Part shown: in pieces, positions 9,508-22,649 of the stretch
How positions within the stretch are numbered: the first letter of the stretch is position 1
Layout: every line of letters starts with the position of its first letter
Assembly (NCBI GenBank): GCA_013399115.1
Contig: VXAA01000606.1
Coordinates: 793,434-857,433, forward strand
DNA from: Anseranas semipalmata
Taxonomy: Eukaryota > Chordata > Aves > Anseriformes > Anseranatidae
Direction of reading: 5' to 3'
DNA: 64,000 nt
Position numbers and translations under genes: made by a program
Notes under the pieces: model-generated
The model's database searches: none
Seen by the model: only the letters and a program-made list of their open reading frames with translations
Told to the model about the DNA's origin: nothing

Positions 9508-11843
9508 CTGTAAAGAATAACAACAATCCTTCTCAATGTTTCTGCTCGGTACTCTGTTACCCAACAATAATTCAATGACTGCATTGCAGTGCTCGGCGCA
9601 TTCAAATACACTGTAAATTGCAGGCCCTTTGGAAGACGGATAAGCAGAGTCCTGCATCTGGATCCTGTAATAGATTAAAGGCGATATCTGAGAGGCAGAT
9701 AGCATGATAAGGAGAGAGGATAGTCTCTGGGGGTCTCAGTGAAGTTGTTAGCCATGTAGTGAGTTGTTTTCATTTCTTCTTATACATGTTGCACTTGTTA
9801 CACATCTCTGCTCACCGGTCAGCTCTCTGTTATTCATGAGCAGATTATCTGATTTGGAGATGAGGCCCTGCCGCAGGTGCAAGCCATCTGAGCTGGCTCT
9901 GCTGGGCCACAGTGGAGATGACATGAGATGTGTGCCGATGCACGCCTTGAATGTGGCAGGTAGTCAGAACCAACCCCACCAATAGTTTGAATGGATTAGT
10001 TACGACTGACGGTAAGCCTTAAAAGAGCAGTTAGAGACATTTCTCTGCATAGTATTGAGGAATCATATTCGACACAAATATCTCTTAATAGTTATATATT
10101 TGCTTCCATTTCCTTACATTTTCATCAATTCCTTACTACGTTGTACGAAGGAGGCTGTCTTCAGTCGGCAATAGTATGTTAGCAGCAGTCCAAGCCTTTG
10201 CACACCACCGTTTCTCCCAAAGGGAGCACCCTTGAGCGGCTCAGTCACTACAGTCATTCAGACTTTTGTAGCACTGTAGCACAAAACAAGATTTCCTTTC
10301 ACCCAGACCATTCATATATAAGCCTACAATGTACTCAGGGTGAGCAGCTATTGAAAATGCCTCTTAAAAGTTACTTTGTCAACTTGTTCCTTTGTAATAT
10401 GCATCTCCATGGTACCCCCAAATATCGCGATACCTGGACTACATGAATGCCAATTAGTTTGTAGGTGGATTTAGAGATCTGGGCATCTGTTTCATGCAAT
10501 CTGCCTGCTAACTTCATCACATCATGACGACGGTGAGTAGGAAGAAGAGAGAATGAATGTGGACCACTCATCAGGCTATAAAATAAGATGAACTTCCCTT
10601 GACAGATAAAATTAATAGGACGGGAAAAGAATTACTTTTAAGCTTCAATAGATGTATTAAATATTAAGTAAAGATAGGTGGGAGAGGACCCATCATTATC
10701 AATCAACGTAGCTTAAGTAAAAAAAATAGCAAAACAGCTCAATTCTGTTAAACTATTAAAACTCCCTATGATTGCATAAGTAGAGTGACAGACGGAAACT
10801 GTAGCACAATTCAGTCTGTCACTTACAAAAAACTTTGGTGGCAATTTTTTAATGGTACATTACTGTTGAGTTACAATGGAATTCTTCTGAAATTACATCG
10901 GGCCTTCACATTAATACCCAATGTGTTCTCTAAGACCATTGTTACCAAAATGAATACAAGAATTAATAGTGCTTAAGCACTCTGAGTCTTCCTGCCATGC
11001 AGCTGGGCAGAACAGTGCCCTGTTCATAGACTGGAATACATCTCTGGGCCACTTCCACCCCAGCTGGGGTGCACGGAGTGGAACCACAGCACATGGGTTT
11101 GCTGTATTTTTAGCTTGAACCCAGCTCCTCATTAAAGTGTGGTTCAATCACAAACCATCACTTTGTGTTCAAAACAGAAAACAATGCAGGTCAATTAAGT
11201 GCCAATAAAGATTGGGTTATAAAAGTTTGTGTGTGTGTTTGCATGCAGAATTTTTTTTTGGCTCTTTACCCTCTTTCCCTTGCAGGGTCAGGAACACCCT
11301 ATGTGCCTCCCGTTGTGACAAGACCCAGAAAACCGCCTTCGGGCTTCCTCATGGCATCAGCAGGAAGTAAGCAGCTCAAAATGGTAGAAAAGAACATTAG
11401 TGTACTGGAAAAGGAAATAAGTGACTGGTAACCCCTGTAGCCAGGGTAGGGATGGCGTGGGAAAGGCAACACCAACCATCAATCCCTACCTACTTTCTTT
11501 GGGGGAAATGCAAAGAAAAGCCTGATACTTCTGAGTTCACATCTTCACGCAGTATTTTCCCATCATGACGCCGTACCCCACCACAGACATACAAGATCAG
11601 AAATATGGACAAATGAGTGAAGGTGAGAGCTACACCAGCAGAGCTTGGTTCTCCTCTTCTCTATGTTTTGGAAATGTTTTTGGAGTAAAAGACTCCCTGA
11701 GAAGAAGAAACAACAATAGTACTGGCCAGGCTCTCCTGCTCTACTTTGCAGTCATTTTTGGAGCAAGAAATTCACCCCACCTTAATTGTCCTTGCTCTGC
11801 TTCATTGCAAATCACAGCTAAGCAAGAAAAATCCATCACTTAC
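9508..11843 (-). other. MCTP2: MCTP2 intron H-I, 2.3 kb
   Basis: The donor is GTAAGT and the acceptor is TTCTTTACAG. A GC-richer patch lies at about 10980-11100. No repeat family or extra exon was recognised. Confidence 0.85.
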
Positions 11844-11953
11844 TTTTTAATCCTCTCTCCAAATGATGCAATTTCTTCTAGGATGCTTTGAACAGCTATG
11901 ACGACATTTTGGACCATGTGAATTCTTTCAATTAATCCTTTTTTCTCAGATTC
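11844..11953 (-). CDS. MCTP2: MCTP2 coding exon H: cytosolic loop helix before the second membrane segment
   Basis: The exon is 110 bases: 36 codons plus two bases of an asparagine codon. It encodes [18 protein letters not shown], then I-A-V-Q-S-I-L, then [11 protein letters not shown]. It begins with the charged end of the acidic loop and continues as a predicted amphipathic helix. The SFGERIKN motif is shared by MCTP1 and MCTP2. The acceptor is TTTTTTAG at the end of a T22 run and the donor is GTAAGT. I, V and A substitutions relative to the human protein are conservative. Confidence 0.96.
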
Positions 11954-12492
11954 CTAAAAAAAAAAAAAAAAAAAAAACTTTTTATTCAGTATTTGCTAAC
12001 ATGATCACAGATATGTGAGGAAAGTAAACGATTCCTAATACCACTGATGTATGCATGAACCCAAACATAGCACTGAATGAAGGAGAGAAAACATACCCTG
12101 GGTTTATAACATACAATGAACATGAAGGCATATAGTTCTTTATATTTTCTTCCTTCTCCTCAGCACATGTGCAGAGGTTTCTTCATCTTCTAACACAAAT
12201 CGAGTGCAAAATTTCAAACCAGACTTTCACAGAAGAACCCAGTTGCACGTCGAACCAGAAGAGGTGCTGAGCACCCGAGTCCAGCTGGCCTCTAGGGGGA
12301 GTGCTGGGTGCCCAGTGCTCCTCAAGAACAAGAATATTCTTATGCAGAACTTCTGAATATCACTTTTCTGAGCTTTGTAGGCTCCCAACAGCCACGCTGT
12401 TTTCTGTATATAAATTAGCAGCAAGATACTGAATGCAACGTTTTTTTTTTGTTGGTTTTTTTTTTGGGGCTTTTTTTTTTTTTTTTTTTTTT

Positions 12493-12536
12493 NNNNNNNN
12501 NNNNNNNNNNNNNNNNNNNNNNNNNNNNNNNNNNNN
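12493..12536. other. Assembly gap (44 N) inside a poly-T tract
   Basis: 44 unknown bases lie between T runs (12471-12492 and 12537-12555), within MCTP2 intron G-H. The real length is unknown. Gaps of this kind arise where homopolymers stop sequencing or assembly. Confidence 0.99.
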
Positions 12537-15500
12537 TTTTTTTTTTTTTTTTTTTGAACATTCTGTATACAGAGACATTCTTTTACTGGAAAAAAAAAGA
12601 ATAAAAGGAAAAAATGACATTTTCCTTTTACAGCAGCCATCTCACAACTTCATTTCTTACTGCTTATTTTAGGCAACAACATTACAGGACATTACTACAC
12701 ATGTGCAGAAATAAAAAGGAAGCACAGAATGAATTAAAAATCAAAATGACTTAAATCAGCCTTGGAAATCAGTATACAATTATCAGCATTCAGCATTTCT
12801 TTGCCAGCAATCTAACACACATACAGGCATGCAAATTGGTGTGGTTGCAGATATTCTAGCAAGAAATCAGCAAAACATTCACTTATTACAAAATGCAGAG
12901 CCTTGGACACTGATTTTACATCACATTTAGACTCTCCAAAACCAGCTCAATTTAGAAAAAAGAAAATTTAAGTTGTGTTTTAACCTGTCATTGCCCAGAG
13001 AGGGGAGATGCTGGTACAATGCAAGTCGTGCCTATGTTCTCCATGGTCCCCACTGGCCAGGGCAGGGGAAGGGACGGGTGGTAGTAAGCAGGGGCCAGAG
13101 ATATTCAGATCAATACTGGCTGCAATTCTGCCTCTGTGTTGTGAGCCCGTAATATTTTGCTGTGCAGGGGAGAGGATCAGAGGCTAGTTACAGTCTCAAT
13201 GGGCCACAGAGGTGAGGTCTCATTGCTACACTTTTGGCACTACTGTGCTGTGAGAGGGTCTGCGTGCGTCTGAGACAGGGCACTGCACTACATCTGTGTG
13301 TGCTAAAATAACATATGAACCATCCTTGGATGCTAAGAGCCAGACATGACAGCATGGCCCCCGTAACCCTTAAAAGCAAAGGTTTGAATTACTTACTGCA
13401 CATTTCTCTTCACAGTAATTTTTGAGTTTAAAAAGTCAGCCAAAACCACCACGGAGTTATCAAGCTCCAGACATTTGAATATTTGCCTTCAGGTTGTAAG
13501 TGAGTGCACAATGAATAGAAGCAGGATTTTTAAATAATCACACATTTGGGTGTGAAAATGAGTATTTTTACATTAATAAAACAACCAACAAAAATGAAAC
13601 CCTTGGGGTGTGAAATAACCCCAGAACAAAATAAATAAATAAATAGTCAGTTTACGTGAAAATAGCACCAAAAAGTCATTTTCACACAACTCCAGTTATA
13701 ACCTTGTTAGGCTTAAATGTAAATGACACATTAGGATTATTTTTAACTATTCCTTCACTGGAATGGTGCAACAGTCACTTAGTCACAGTTGGCTTTTATG
13801 CACCAAACTTGCGAGTAGAAGTTTAGAGCAGTTCGTGGAGAAGCAGCCAGTGGGAATTTCATTCTATCCAGATTCAGACAGAGGGGTAAAGGAACTGTTT
13901 CAGATTAAGTGATATTCCAGGGCAAGCCTACTCTTGCTACCCAGAGCTGCAAGGAACATCATCTGACAACTCTATCTGCATCACGCTGACTTCATTTACA
14001 CGTCTTCGATTGAGCTTGGAAACACAGTGATAATGCACTTTAATCAATACAACATAACTTCTGCTGCAGCCACCAAGCAGAGTAATAAAACAGGAACCAC
14101 CGGTTCATGGGATATAACAATTGCATGCATATCTTTACCTAGCATGCACACTAAAATGACTCCCAGTTTTTTTTCAATTTATAATACAGAATATGCCCAA
14201 TCAAGGAAAAGCCAGAGGCAGTCTAGGATTAGAAAGCCTTATAACTGAAATCAGTTATTGGACAATAAAATGGACTAGCCACTGCCCATACTCTATGCAT
14301 AGCACCATCTGTGCAAAATAATTTCAAAATTAGTCAATGTCTTTTCTTTATTGTTTTATTCTGGAAACCTGCAGTCTAAACACATCAATAGGATGATTAC
14401 GTCACCAGTTAAGCGGGGGAGAAGCAGACAAATGAAGTACAACAAGCGGGATTTTCCAAAGTATTTAAATTTTCAAGTGCTGTGTATGCTTTCTAAAGTC
14501 AGGACCTCACAAAACAGTCAGAAGCAGTAAGAGTGTTCGTAGTCCATCAAGAAGACAGTCACTGCTCCATATTTATTAGCAAATGGGCAATTGCCATGCA
14601 GAAGGCTATTTTGAGCATTACTATATTTGTGGAAGATATAAAAAATAATCCTAAATTAATCTTCCACTAAACACACTTTTCTGTCTGTGCAAGGTCCCCC
14701 TCAACCCAGATAATTTTGCTCCATCCTCCTCAGGTATCATTCCTTTCTGATTTCTTTTGGACTCAACGTATTACGCTGCTTGAAAACAGGATTTGGATAC
14801 CCACAGTTCGAAACCACAGCTCAGAAGCTTTTTCTTGAATTAAAAATAACATATCCTGCCTGTTTCTGGCATTTTTTTCTAAAACCAGTCAAGAAACTTC
14901 CTTTCCTTCAAGGCCTTCTTCTTCTTTATTTCTTAGCTGATTACAGCACTGTGGGTGGACCAAAACTAGCCTGCAGCCTCTGAGAAAGAATTAACTCCAT
15001 CAAAATGAACTTACAACTGAGAATTAATTATATAATCAGTGTGTTACTTCAAATCTTCCTTGCATATCCTGATTTAAGAAACCTTCATTTCTGCATTAAT
15101 TGCCTGAACAAAAACACAAAAGGGGTCTTACAAAAGATTAAGCATGTCGGGGGAAGAAGGAAAAAAAAAAAGAAAAAAAGCAGCAAATTCAGAAATTAAG
15201 TCTTTTGTGTCCAGTTAACGCACATCAGCTTGAACTTCTACATGAAGACATGAAATCTCTCTGCCCTACTGAATGAAAAGTGCTTCTAGGTTTTTCTTTC
15301 TGAAATACATAACTGTTAACAAACAGAACATGTAAATGCACACAAAGGGTTACTACATTTCTGTGATCTTTTTTCCCTTTCTGACAATGCTGTCCTGCTC
15401 CCAGACATTCGGGGACAGTTGCAAAAGAAACTCTCACGTGCCTGCAAAATTGATGCACATCCAATGATGGAGACTTTGAAAGTGTGTGATATATGGGGCA

Positions 15501-18500
15501 GGCCAGGAGGGGACATCTCAGCATTAACACAGCAATTCATGACTTGTGAGCTACAGTTGTCAGAGCTGGGCTTGCAGGGGAAAATCATGAGACATACTGA
15601 AGAAGAGACTGAGGGAAAAATCACCAATCGTTTGCTCTGCCCTGCAACATAGACTAAATAATGCCAGTTATTGAATCTTCTCTAGTGAAGTATGCAGTAC
15701 TGAATTGAAAACATGGATAGTGGAGCTCTACTACTTTTTGTGATCATTTGTTTCCATGATTAATAGCTGTCATCTTTACAAAAGCTAAAAGCTGTTCCCT
15801 ATTTTTTAAATCCATCTTTCATATTTTGTTGTTGTTGTTCTGGATACATCCAGAACAGTAAGCAACAAATGCAATGGCAACTTTCAATGTTCTCTAAGTG
15901 TGTTTTTGATGTATACTGCAAATATCATATGCACACAACTAAAAATTTAGGGTGGAAGTCACTAGCAAATTCTGAATACTTCACTTGGATTTCATATAAA
16001 ACACACAAAAGAAATCTTGCATGCAACTTTCAAACAAGTGGTATTCATCAGCAAATTTTTGGCATGCCAAGTGAAACTCAATATATAAAGTTGAAGAACA
16101 CTTGGGGGCAAAGACGAGGAATAAGGGGAGGAGAAAGAATAAACAAGGATTAATGCAAGAGGAGGAAGAAAGCAGGACACGGGCAACTAAATCAGGATTG
16201 AAAATCTAGAATATCTGCAGGAATTAGAAGAGTTAGTCTGCATAGCTTGGGCTGGCCTAACTTTCAGGATTAGCTTTTTTACAGTAGCTATTCCACTATG
16301 TCACCACTGCTACAAGCACATTAGGGCAATGTTTTGCCAGGATTTATCCCATGTACCCGATATGAATTCCCCAGTGTATTAACAATGAACAAGATTGACG
16401 GAAAGGGGAAAGAAAAGAAAAAAACTCAGGCATGCATGCCTTTTTGCTCAACAGTTCTTCTGGGTTTTCAAAAACATGCTGTAGTTATTTAGAGAAAAGG
16501 AGACTTAACCAAAGTTGGATTTCACTTGCAACTTGCTCTGTGCTAGACTGCAGAACTCCAAACTTACCGCAGTCTGGCAAAACCCATGCCAAACAACATC
16601 TTAAGGCCAAAATACTCGTAGATGAAGAACTTCTGAAACCAGAAAGATTTTATTGGGTATAAACAGCAGACCACTGTCCTCTATTGTCTGCAGGGAACCA
16701 TTCACTAACAGCTTCAGTCTAGCAGCAAAATGAAGCTCTTGTGGGAGGTGGTAGCCATGGAGTGACAGACAGTCTCTTGGTAGCTAAAATGAATTCCAGG
16801 CAGAGCTTTGAAAATAGACACCACAGCAACCTTGAACTGGATCCTGCCTTCGGTGGGAGCCAAGGGTGGCTGAAACAATCCCAGCAATCTGCCTTGCTGA
16901 GTCACTGTCTTGCCCTGTGCTGCGATGTCTGCTGCGTGTCGAGGAGGGCTTCTCGGCTCCTACAGGGGGGACGGGCACACAGAGAGGATGGCTGCCAAAC
17001 TTTGAGCGATTGCCTCGTGCAGTCCCGAAACTGTGCATCACAGGATCGTTTTGTTTATTAACACCATGCTGCAAATGTGCCTGCCTGGCTGTGGAAATTT
17101 AGCGAATCTGAGTGTACTTGAAATAATTACCAAATAGAGGAAATGCAACACATACAGGTCAATTTATGCTCTCAGTTAAAAAGGTGTGAAATCTGGAATA
17201 ATTCCACCAGAGCTAATAGAATTACTTCAGACTGATATGAAAGAGAGCACCATCAGCCTTAAAACGCCATATTTCAAAAGCAGGGCACATCATCCTATAG
17301 TAAGTCTGGGGGGCCACTGGCAAAAAGGCCAAAGATGACTATCTCATGCCTCATTAAGGAACACTCATGGGAAACAACAGCACCACACTTTCTTTGCTTA
17401 CATTAGACAAATTTCATCTATGTGCAGAGGACCAGTGAGTCTCCTAAGCCAAACCAGAGTTTAAGATTCTGTGGAGAGGTTTAAATCATAACTCTGTTGC
17501 TTTCCCTCTGGACAGACATGAAATACGGAGGGTTTACGACACATTTTCTGTACTTATACACATTTGCATAGAGATGTAAAATAACCCAGAATCTGGTGAT
17601 ATTGCTCCAAGTCTTAACGCAATATTGGTAGTCACAACAGAATAAAACAGAATTCATATGCACAAGAACTAAAAAGAAAAAACTTATCATTCATCTTTTA
17701 TCTAAAAAAAGGGGAAAAGAAAACAACTTTGAGCAAAAAAAGTGCTTTCTCCTGGAAATACACAAGACCTAAGAACAATCGCACAGTGGTTAGATTTAAA
17801 CTACTGGATCATCATCTATAATCTAGGTAATGATCTTTAGCAATTTGGGGTACAAGAGGATGATAGACCTATTCATACATCTGCCAATTCAAAAGAAATT
17901 TTAACAACATTTTAAATAGTTGGAATTTTTAAGGGACAAGAACTCCCTGAGGCTTATGAGCTCAGTCCAGAGGCCTGCTCAGTGCTACTTAATATTCCTC
18001 CAGAGATTTAGAGAAGTTATAGTGTTAGTTTACCTACCTGCAGGGCAAGCAGAAGAATTTTAGACTGCGTAGGGCTGCTGAGGTTTGTATATGAAGAGAG
18101 CCATGCAACAGTCCCTGGGATACCTGAAAGTCCTCTGCAAGTCCATGCTTTGAATTACTCTCTCCCATCATTCCTAAACTTACGGATGGTTTGCTGCTGG
18201 TGGGCCATGACGATGAGACAAGGATTGTGCCAAGCTACAGGATGCCTATGAATCACAACATTCCTAAACAATGCCACATTGTAAATGAAAAATAACAGAC
18301 CATATCTCTTCCAGTTTCTGATACACAGGAGGCTTTGCAAAGCGGAAAGCATAAGCAGAGCAACCCCTGCATTCTGGCTTAACCAGAAGTTGATTAGGTT
18401 AATAAGAAGCTTGGAGAAAACTTACAGTCATAATTGCGTCTTAAGTGATATCTGGAAACACTTATTACTTTAGCCAAGATGGTTGCAAGACCAGATGATT

Positions 18501-19599
18501 GTGCGTGCTTAGAAGTGCCCCCATCCTCCAGCTTTGCACTGAGCATACCTCAGGCAAGTAGCAGAATCTGTCCCTTAGTATTATTATAGCTGATGGAGAA
18601 GCCTAACTTATTCATGGTCTGTACACAAGCTTGTTAGGAAGCAGTAAGAGGAACCACAAAGATCCCGCTGAAGAGCAAGCGGCAACTTAAGGGAGTCCAC
18701 ACCTACACAAAAACACGCTGTTTTGTTTTATAATGATGTGATCTTGCTCACAATTTTGTGGAGAAGGTGGGTGAGCCTTGTTAGTCTGAACATACCCTTT
18801 GTAACATGGGGTATTTTCAAGCCTTCACCATCATTTCTCTTCAGCAATCTCAATGGGAGATGTTGAAATATTATATTGCAATTGTTGTATTGAAGAGAAA
18901 AGAAAAAAACTAATGAAATTATTTATACTTTCAGGGAAGAAAACAATGAGATGATATTGTCTTGTATGACCTTTCCTAAGTATGGGGATATAGCATCTTA
19001 CACAATAGACTCTTGGTTCATGTTTCAATTACTGACCTTTACTGTGGAGAAAATTAATGCAATTTTCATCGTAATCCACCCGTACAAATAAGATCCATAC
19101 GGAAGGTTTCTACATGCTGAATCTAACACAAATGGAAAATGTCAGCTGTTTGCTACTGGATGAATTTGACTTTAATTTGTTCGGCTGGAGTCTTTTTGAA
19201 CTGTGCTCATAAAGTTGGTACATTTTTGGTACCCATTTTTGACATAGAATTTCATACATTAGAAATACTGATTTTTTTTTTTCTTTGGGAATTTTTTCCT
19301 TCCCCCCCCCACGAAAAGAAAATAACTATGAGGTACTAAACATTTCTTGGAAGTTGCCAACTGACTTGGTTTGAAGTCACAGTGTCATCTAATCCTTCCT
19401 TATTACATCCCATTAGCCAAGCACAGCTCTGTTGGCTCATCACTGGATGGATACCCACCAAAATAAATAAATAACCAGGAACTGTTGTTGATTTATTTTT
19501 GTCTGATTTTCTTTTGACTTAGTTACCAAATCTGGAAATAGTAGTAACTCCCCTCCCCCTGTTTTGGAGGAAATGCAAACTTTTATCCAGACAACTTAA

Positions 19600-19633
19600 G
19601 ATCATGAGAGTCTCCAAGATCATGAGTCTCCAA
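19600..19633. repeat. Short tandem duplication
   Basis: GATCATGAGAGTCTCCAA is followed directly by GATCATGAGTCTCCAA. The two copies, of 18 and 16 bases, differ by a two-base deletion. This is a recent local duplication in intron G-H. Confidence 0.8.
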
Positions 19634-21105
19634 GACTCTTTCCAGTCGGGTGCTATGCTACACTCATTCAACAAGGTAACTGTCTGTTCTTGAAGCTCTA
19701 CTGTTGTTGTCAAAAAAGAAAAAAAAAAAAGAGAAAAGTAACATAAATAGAAATGGTCAACAAACAGACGACTCACAATCTAAGTTGCAAGCAACTTGTC
19801 TATACCTTTCTACTGGCAGGCAAAAGATATTTCAGTGATGTAATTTTAAAACAATCCTTATTCAGACAGTCTGACAGACCCCAGAGCTGACACGACACAG
19901 CTTGAACTCTACATCCAAGATGGCATGAATCCGAGAAGGCATTCATCCATCCAGCAGCTTATGCCAAAGGGACACAGCTCTCTTATCTTTTACAGTCCTC
20001 CATGATGGTATTCGAAAGGACATGGGGGGAAAGGACGGGGGAGTAGGCAATTAAGCCCTGTCATTTAAGACAGATAGTTTAGGTGGAGGGAGTTAATCTG
20101 CTCTTGGGTTTTTGAACTAAGCATCTGTGTATTTATAATTTGTAAACAGTTCGTCTCTTAGAGGGTGTGTTACAATTCCCAGAAGCATGGTCTGTTATGT
20201 CTAACTTGCAGCAGAACCCAGAAAGGCTATGTGTGTGACTATTTTGATACAACACGATGATAGGAAACAGAAACAGTGACCTCGTATACTACAACCCAAC
20301 TAGCAGATTTCAACTTCAGGAGTTCTTGTATTAGGGAGGAAAAAAAAATACACAGACTTCTTTTTAAAGCATAGTTGTCTGCTTAAATGTTGACATTGCA
20401 ATGAGATAATGTCATAAAATTACATTTTTCTTACACTCCCTAGGGAGCATTGGCCACCCTCAGACTTGGAAAAGTCACTTGGAATAACCTAATGTACTTA
20501 AAGATGCAAGTCATCAGAGTGCACGCAAGGTCTAACACTGATGCAAAGGGAATATACCCAGGACAGCATGAAGACATTAAGGCAATGCTGCAAAGTGCAT
20601 GACATGGGACACACGTAATGGCTAGCAACTCTCTAGTATTTGTCTGAATCTCATAGACTCATAACACTAGTACACAATTAATACAAGTTAGGAGTTATTG
20701 TTGTCATAGAAAGCATTATCTTGATGAGAAAGCCTGATGGAGGTGTCCACCGTGAGTTGCTTTAAACAGTTCTACCAGCTCTCCATTTCCAAGAGCCTTT
20801 AGTGCATGAAACAGAGATAGAGGCAATGCTGATTACAGCAAAATGATTGAGCCAAATCATCAACAGTTCAACATTGATTCTCGGGAGTTTTCTCAGACCA
20901 TCATACTTATTTAAAAGAAACTAAGAAAGAAAATGACAGTGGAGTTGTTTAGCAGGGGGCAAAAATGCAAAGTGACTAGATCCATACTTAAATGACCCAG
21001 CTGTATTTATAGAGAGAACCGAAGTCACTGGAGTTATATCTAGGGTAAACCTGACCTAGAGTATTTTGGTTTTGCAGCAATGAATCTGTTGCACAGCACA
21101 TGCTT

Positions 21106-21144
21106 TTATATATATATTTATATATATATATACATACACACACA
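21106..21144. repeat. (TA)n/(CA)n microsatellite
   Basis: An interrupted TA tract leads into ACATACACACACA. A second (TA)n tract lies about 80 bases away, so the two could pair. Confidence 0.85.
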
Positions 21145-21224
21145 TTTTATATACATTTAATACATTGTTATGTCTTTTTCCACCTCAGCACTTGCAAGTA
21201 AAAATACTGGAATACTAAAAAAAA

Positions 21225-21242
21225 ATATATATATATATATAT
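21225..21242. repeat. (TA)n microsatellite
   Basis: A run of A followed by nine TA units in intron G-H. Confidence 0.85.
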
Positions 21243-21769
21243 AAGATTGGTTCCAGAGAACAAGTTACACATTTAAGCATCACACGAAAAATGCAGGGTC
21301 AAAATATACAGGCATCTAACATTGGGTACCCACAAAATAAAAATCATCAAGTTTTAGAGACAATATTCCTTTGAAAACAATGCAACTTTCATTTAGCAAC
21401 CTCTGCTTAGTTCCAGACATTCGTCCATTTAGCTGACCAACTTTACAATGCAAAGAATGAAATATAAATGAGAACATTTAAATAATTATTGTGCATTGCA
21501 AGAAACCTGTAATTTAACTGGATTGTCTAAACTTCAGTTTATAACTTTGATGGATTTTTGGTTGCTCATTAAAATAACAACCACAGAAGAGCAGGTTAAA
21601 TTTAAATAACTATTCCCATCAATTAGTCTGCTGAGCTTCAATTTGAGTGTCTGTGACTGAGAGTTAAGGTACACTTGCTAACTGTGGTATTGATTTCCTT
21701 CTCAATGATCAACGATTTCACTAACACTCTTAAAACATAGAATATTCAAGAAGAGCTTATTAACTTAGT

Positions 21770-22035
21770 ATGCAATTTGAAAGTTTCACATTGCCTTGTG
21801 AACATTTTCTTCCCAACAGCTAATGTTCCTTTGCATGCTGTTGCTCGTTAAATAATTCCTCACCTTTTAGCTCTAAAGTATTTATAGATTATCAGATCCT
21901 CCTTCACTTACTTATGTTTTTTCAAGCTGTATACATTAAATTCTCTTAATCTTTCTTCATATGTCATGCCCTCTAATCCTTTTATCATTTGTCACTGTGG
22001 TTTGATAAACTTGAAAAAAATCCAATGAATTTTTC
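21770..22035 (-). mobile_element. Ancient CR1/L3-like LINE relic
   Basis: On the minus strand this carries a degraded match to the CR1/L3 ORF2 3' region. It has AAATGATAAAAGG, then TATGAAGAAAGATTAAGAGAA, close to the family's Y-E-E-R-L-R-E motif, then ATAATCTATAAATACTTTA. It has the same orientation as MCTP2 and is too mutated for coding. Boundaries are approximate. Confidence 0.7.
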
Positions 22036-22465
22036 ATAGTGAGAAGAATGAGCAAGTATGCTCTAATAAAATAAGGAACAGGCTTCGCCAATTCCAATTC
22101 TTTCTACGTTTCAGCCAACAAACTAAAACCATTTTTTTCCACAGGCTCTAAAAGAAATATTGAGAAAACTCTAACCAGTCCTCCAGAAATCACAGCAATC
22201 CTGGCCCACAGAAATGGAAATGCTAAATAATTTGCAGTAAGCCATTAGTGCAGAATACCCATCCAACACTTGCAATGGAAGTGATGAGGGATTTTATATA
22301 CTCACCTTGTCCACCCATACACATATGGACACACACATGAACATGTGTTTTATGATTTCAAGCGCACACTGGGGACTCCTCAGATTCAAATGAAGTTCAC
22401 AGGTCTCATACAAGTAATGCCATTATTGAATGTTATACAAACCAACCAGACCTCTCAAACTTTCA

Positions 22466-22485
22466 AGTTTGCTGATCAGCAAACT
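22466..22485. repeat. Perfect 20-base palindrome
   Basis: AGTTTGCTGATCAGCAAACT is identical to its own reverse complement, with no spacer. It lies in intron G-H, about 120 bases downstream of the exon G donor in the transcript. Confidence 0.85.
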
Positions 22486-22607
22486 GGTGACAATTGTTTT
22501 CCCAGTTAATACAATGAATGCAGATCTCATGGAGACAGGATTGTGGGTTTATGCTCCCCCACTTTCCTTCTGATTCTAGCTAATGCACCATCATGAAATA
22601 TTCTTAC

Positions 22608-22649
22608 CTTATCATCCTCATCGTCATCTTCATCCAAGCCCATAAGCTC
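22608..22649 (-). CDS. MCTP2: MCTP2 coding exon G: short acidic loop exon
   Basis: This 42-base exon encodes ELMGLDEDDDEDDK. It is an acidic run in the loop between the two membrane segments. The human protein as remembered has 14 residues here too, with a different first half (ESTDI) and the same acidic second half. The acceptor is GCTTTTGCAG and the donor is GTAAGA. The exon is very short, phase 0 at both ends, and preceded by a GC-AG intron, so it is a plausible candidate for alternative inclusion. Mammalian MCTP1 has an even longer acidic run at the same place. Confidence 0.93.

Larger units (their letters stand above)
11954..22607 (-). other. MCTP2: MCTP2 intron G-H, 10.7 kb
   Basis: The donor is GTAAGA. 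The acceptor is preceded by a T22 run (A22 on the plus strand, 11956-11977). The intron contains an assembly gap (12493-12536), (TA)n tracts at 21106-21144 and 21225-21242, an antisense CR1/L3-like relic (about 21770-22035), a 20-base perfect palindrome (22466-22485) and a short tandem duplication (19600-19633). Patches at about 13000-13350 and 16730-17060 are GC-richer and unassigned. Confidence 0.85.

Noticed and set aside
12227..12672. Open frames of 79-137 codons across the N gap on both strands
   Set aside because: They exist only because N and poly-A/poly-T are read as open codons. The lysine or phenylalanine runs are artefacts of the homopolymer.
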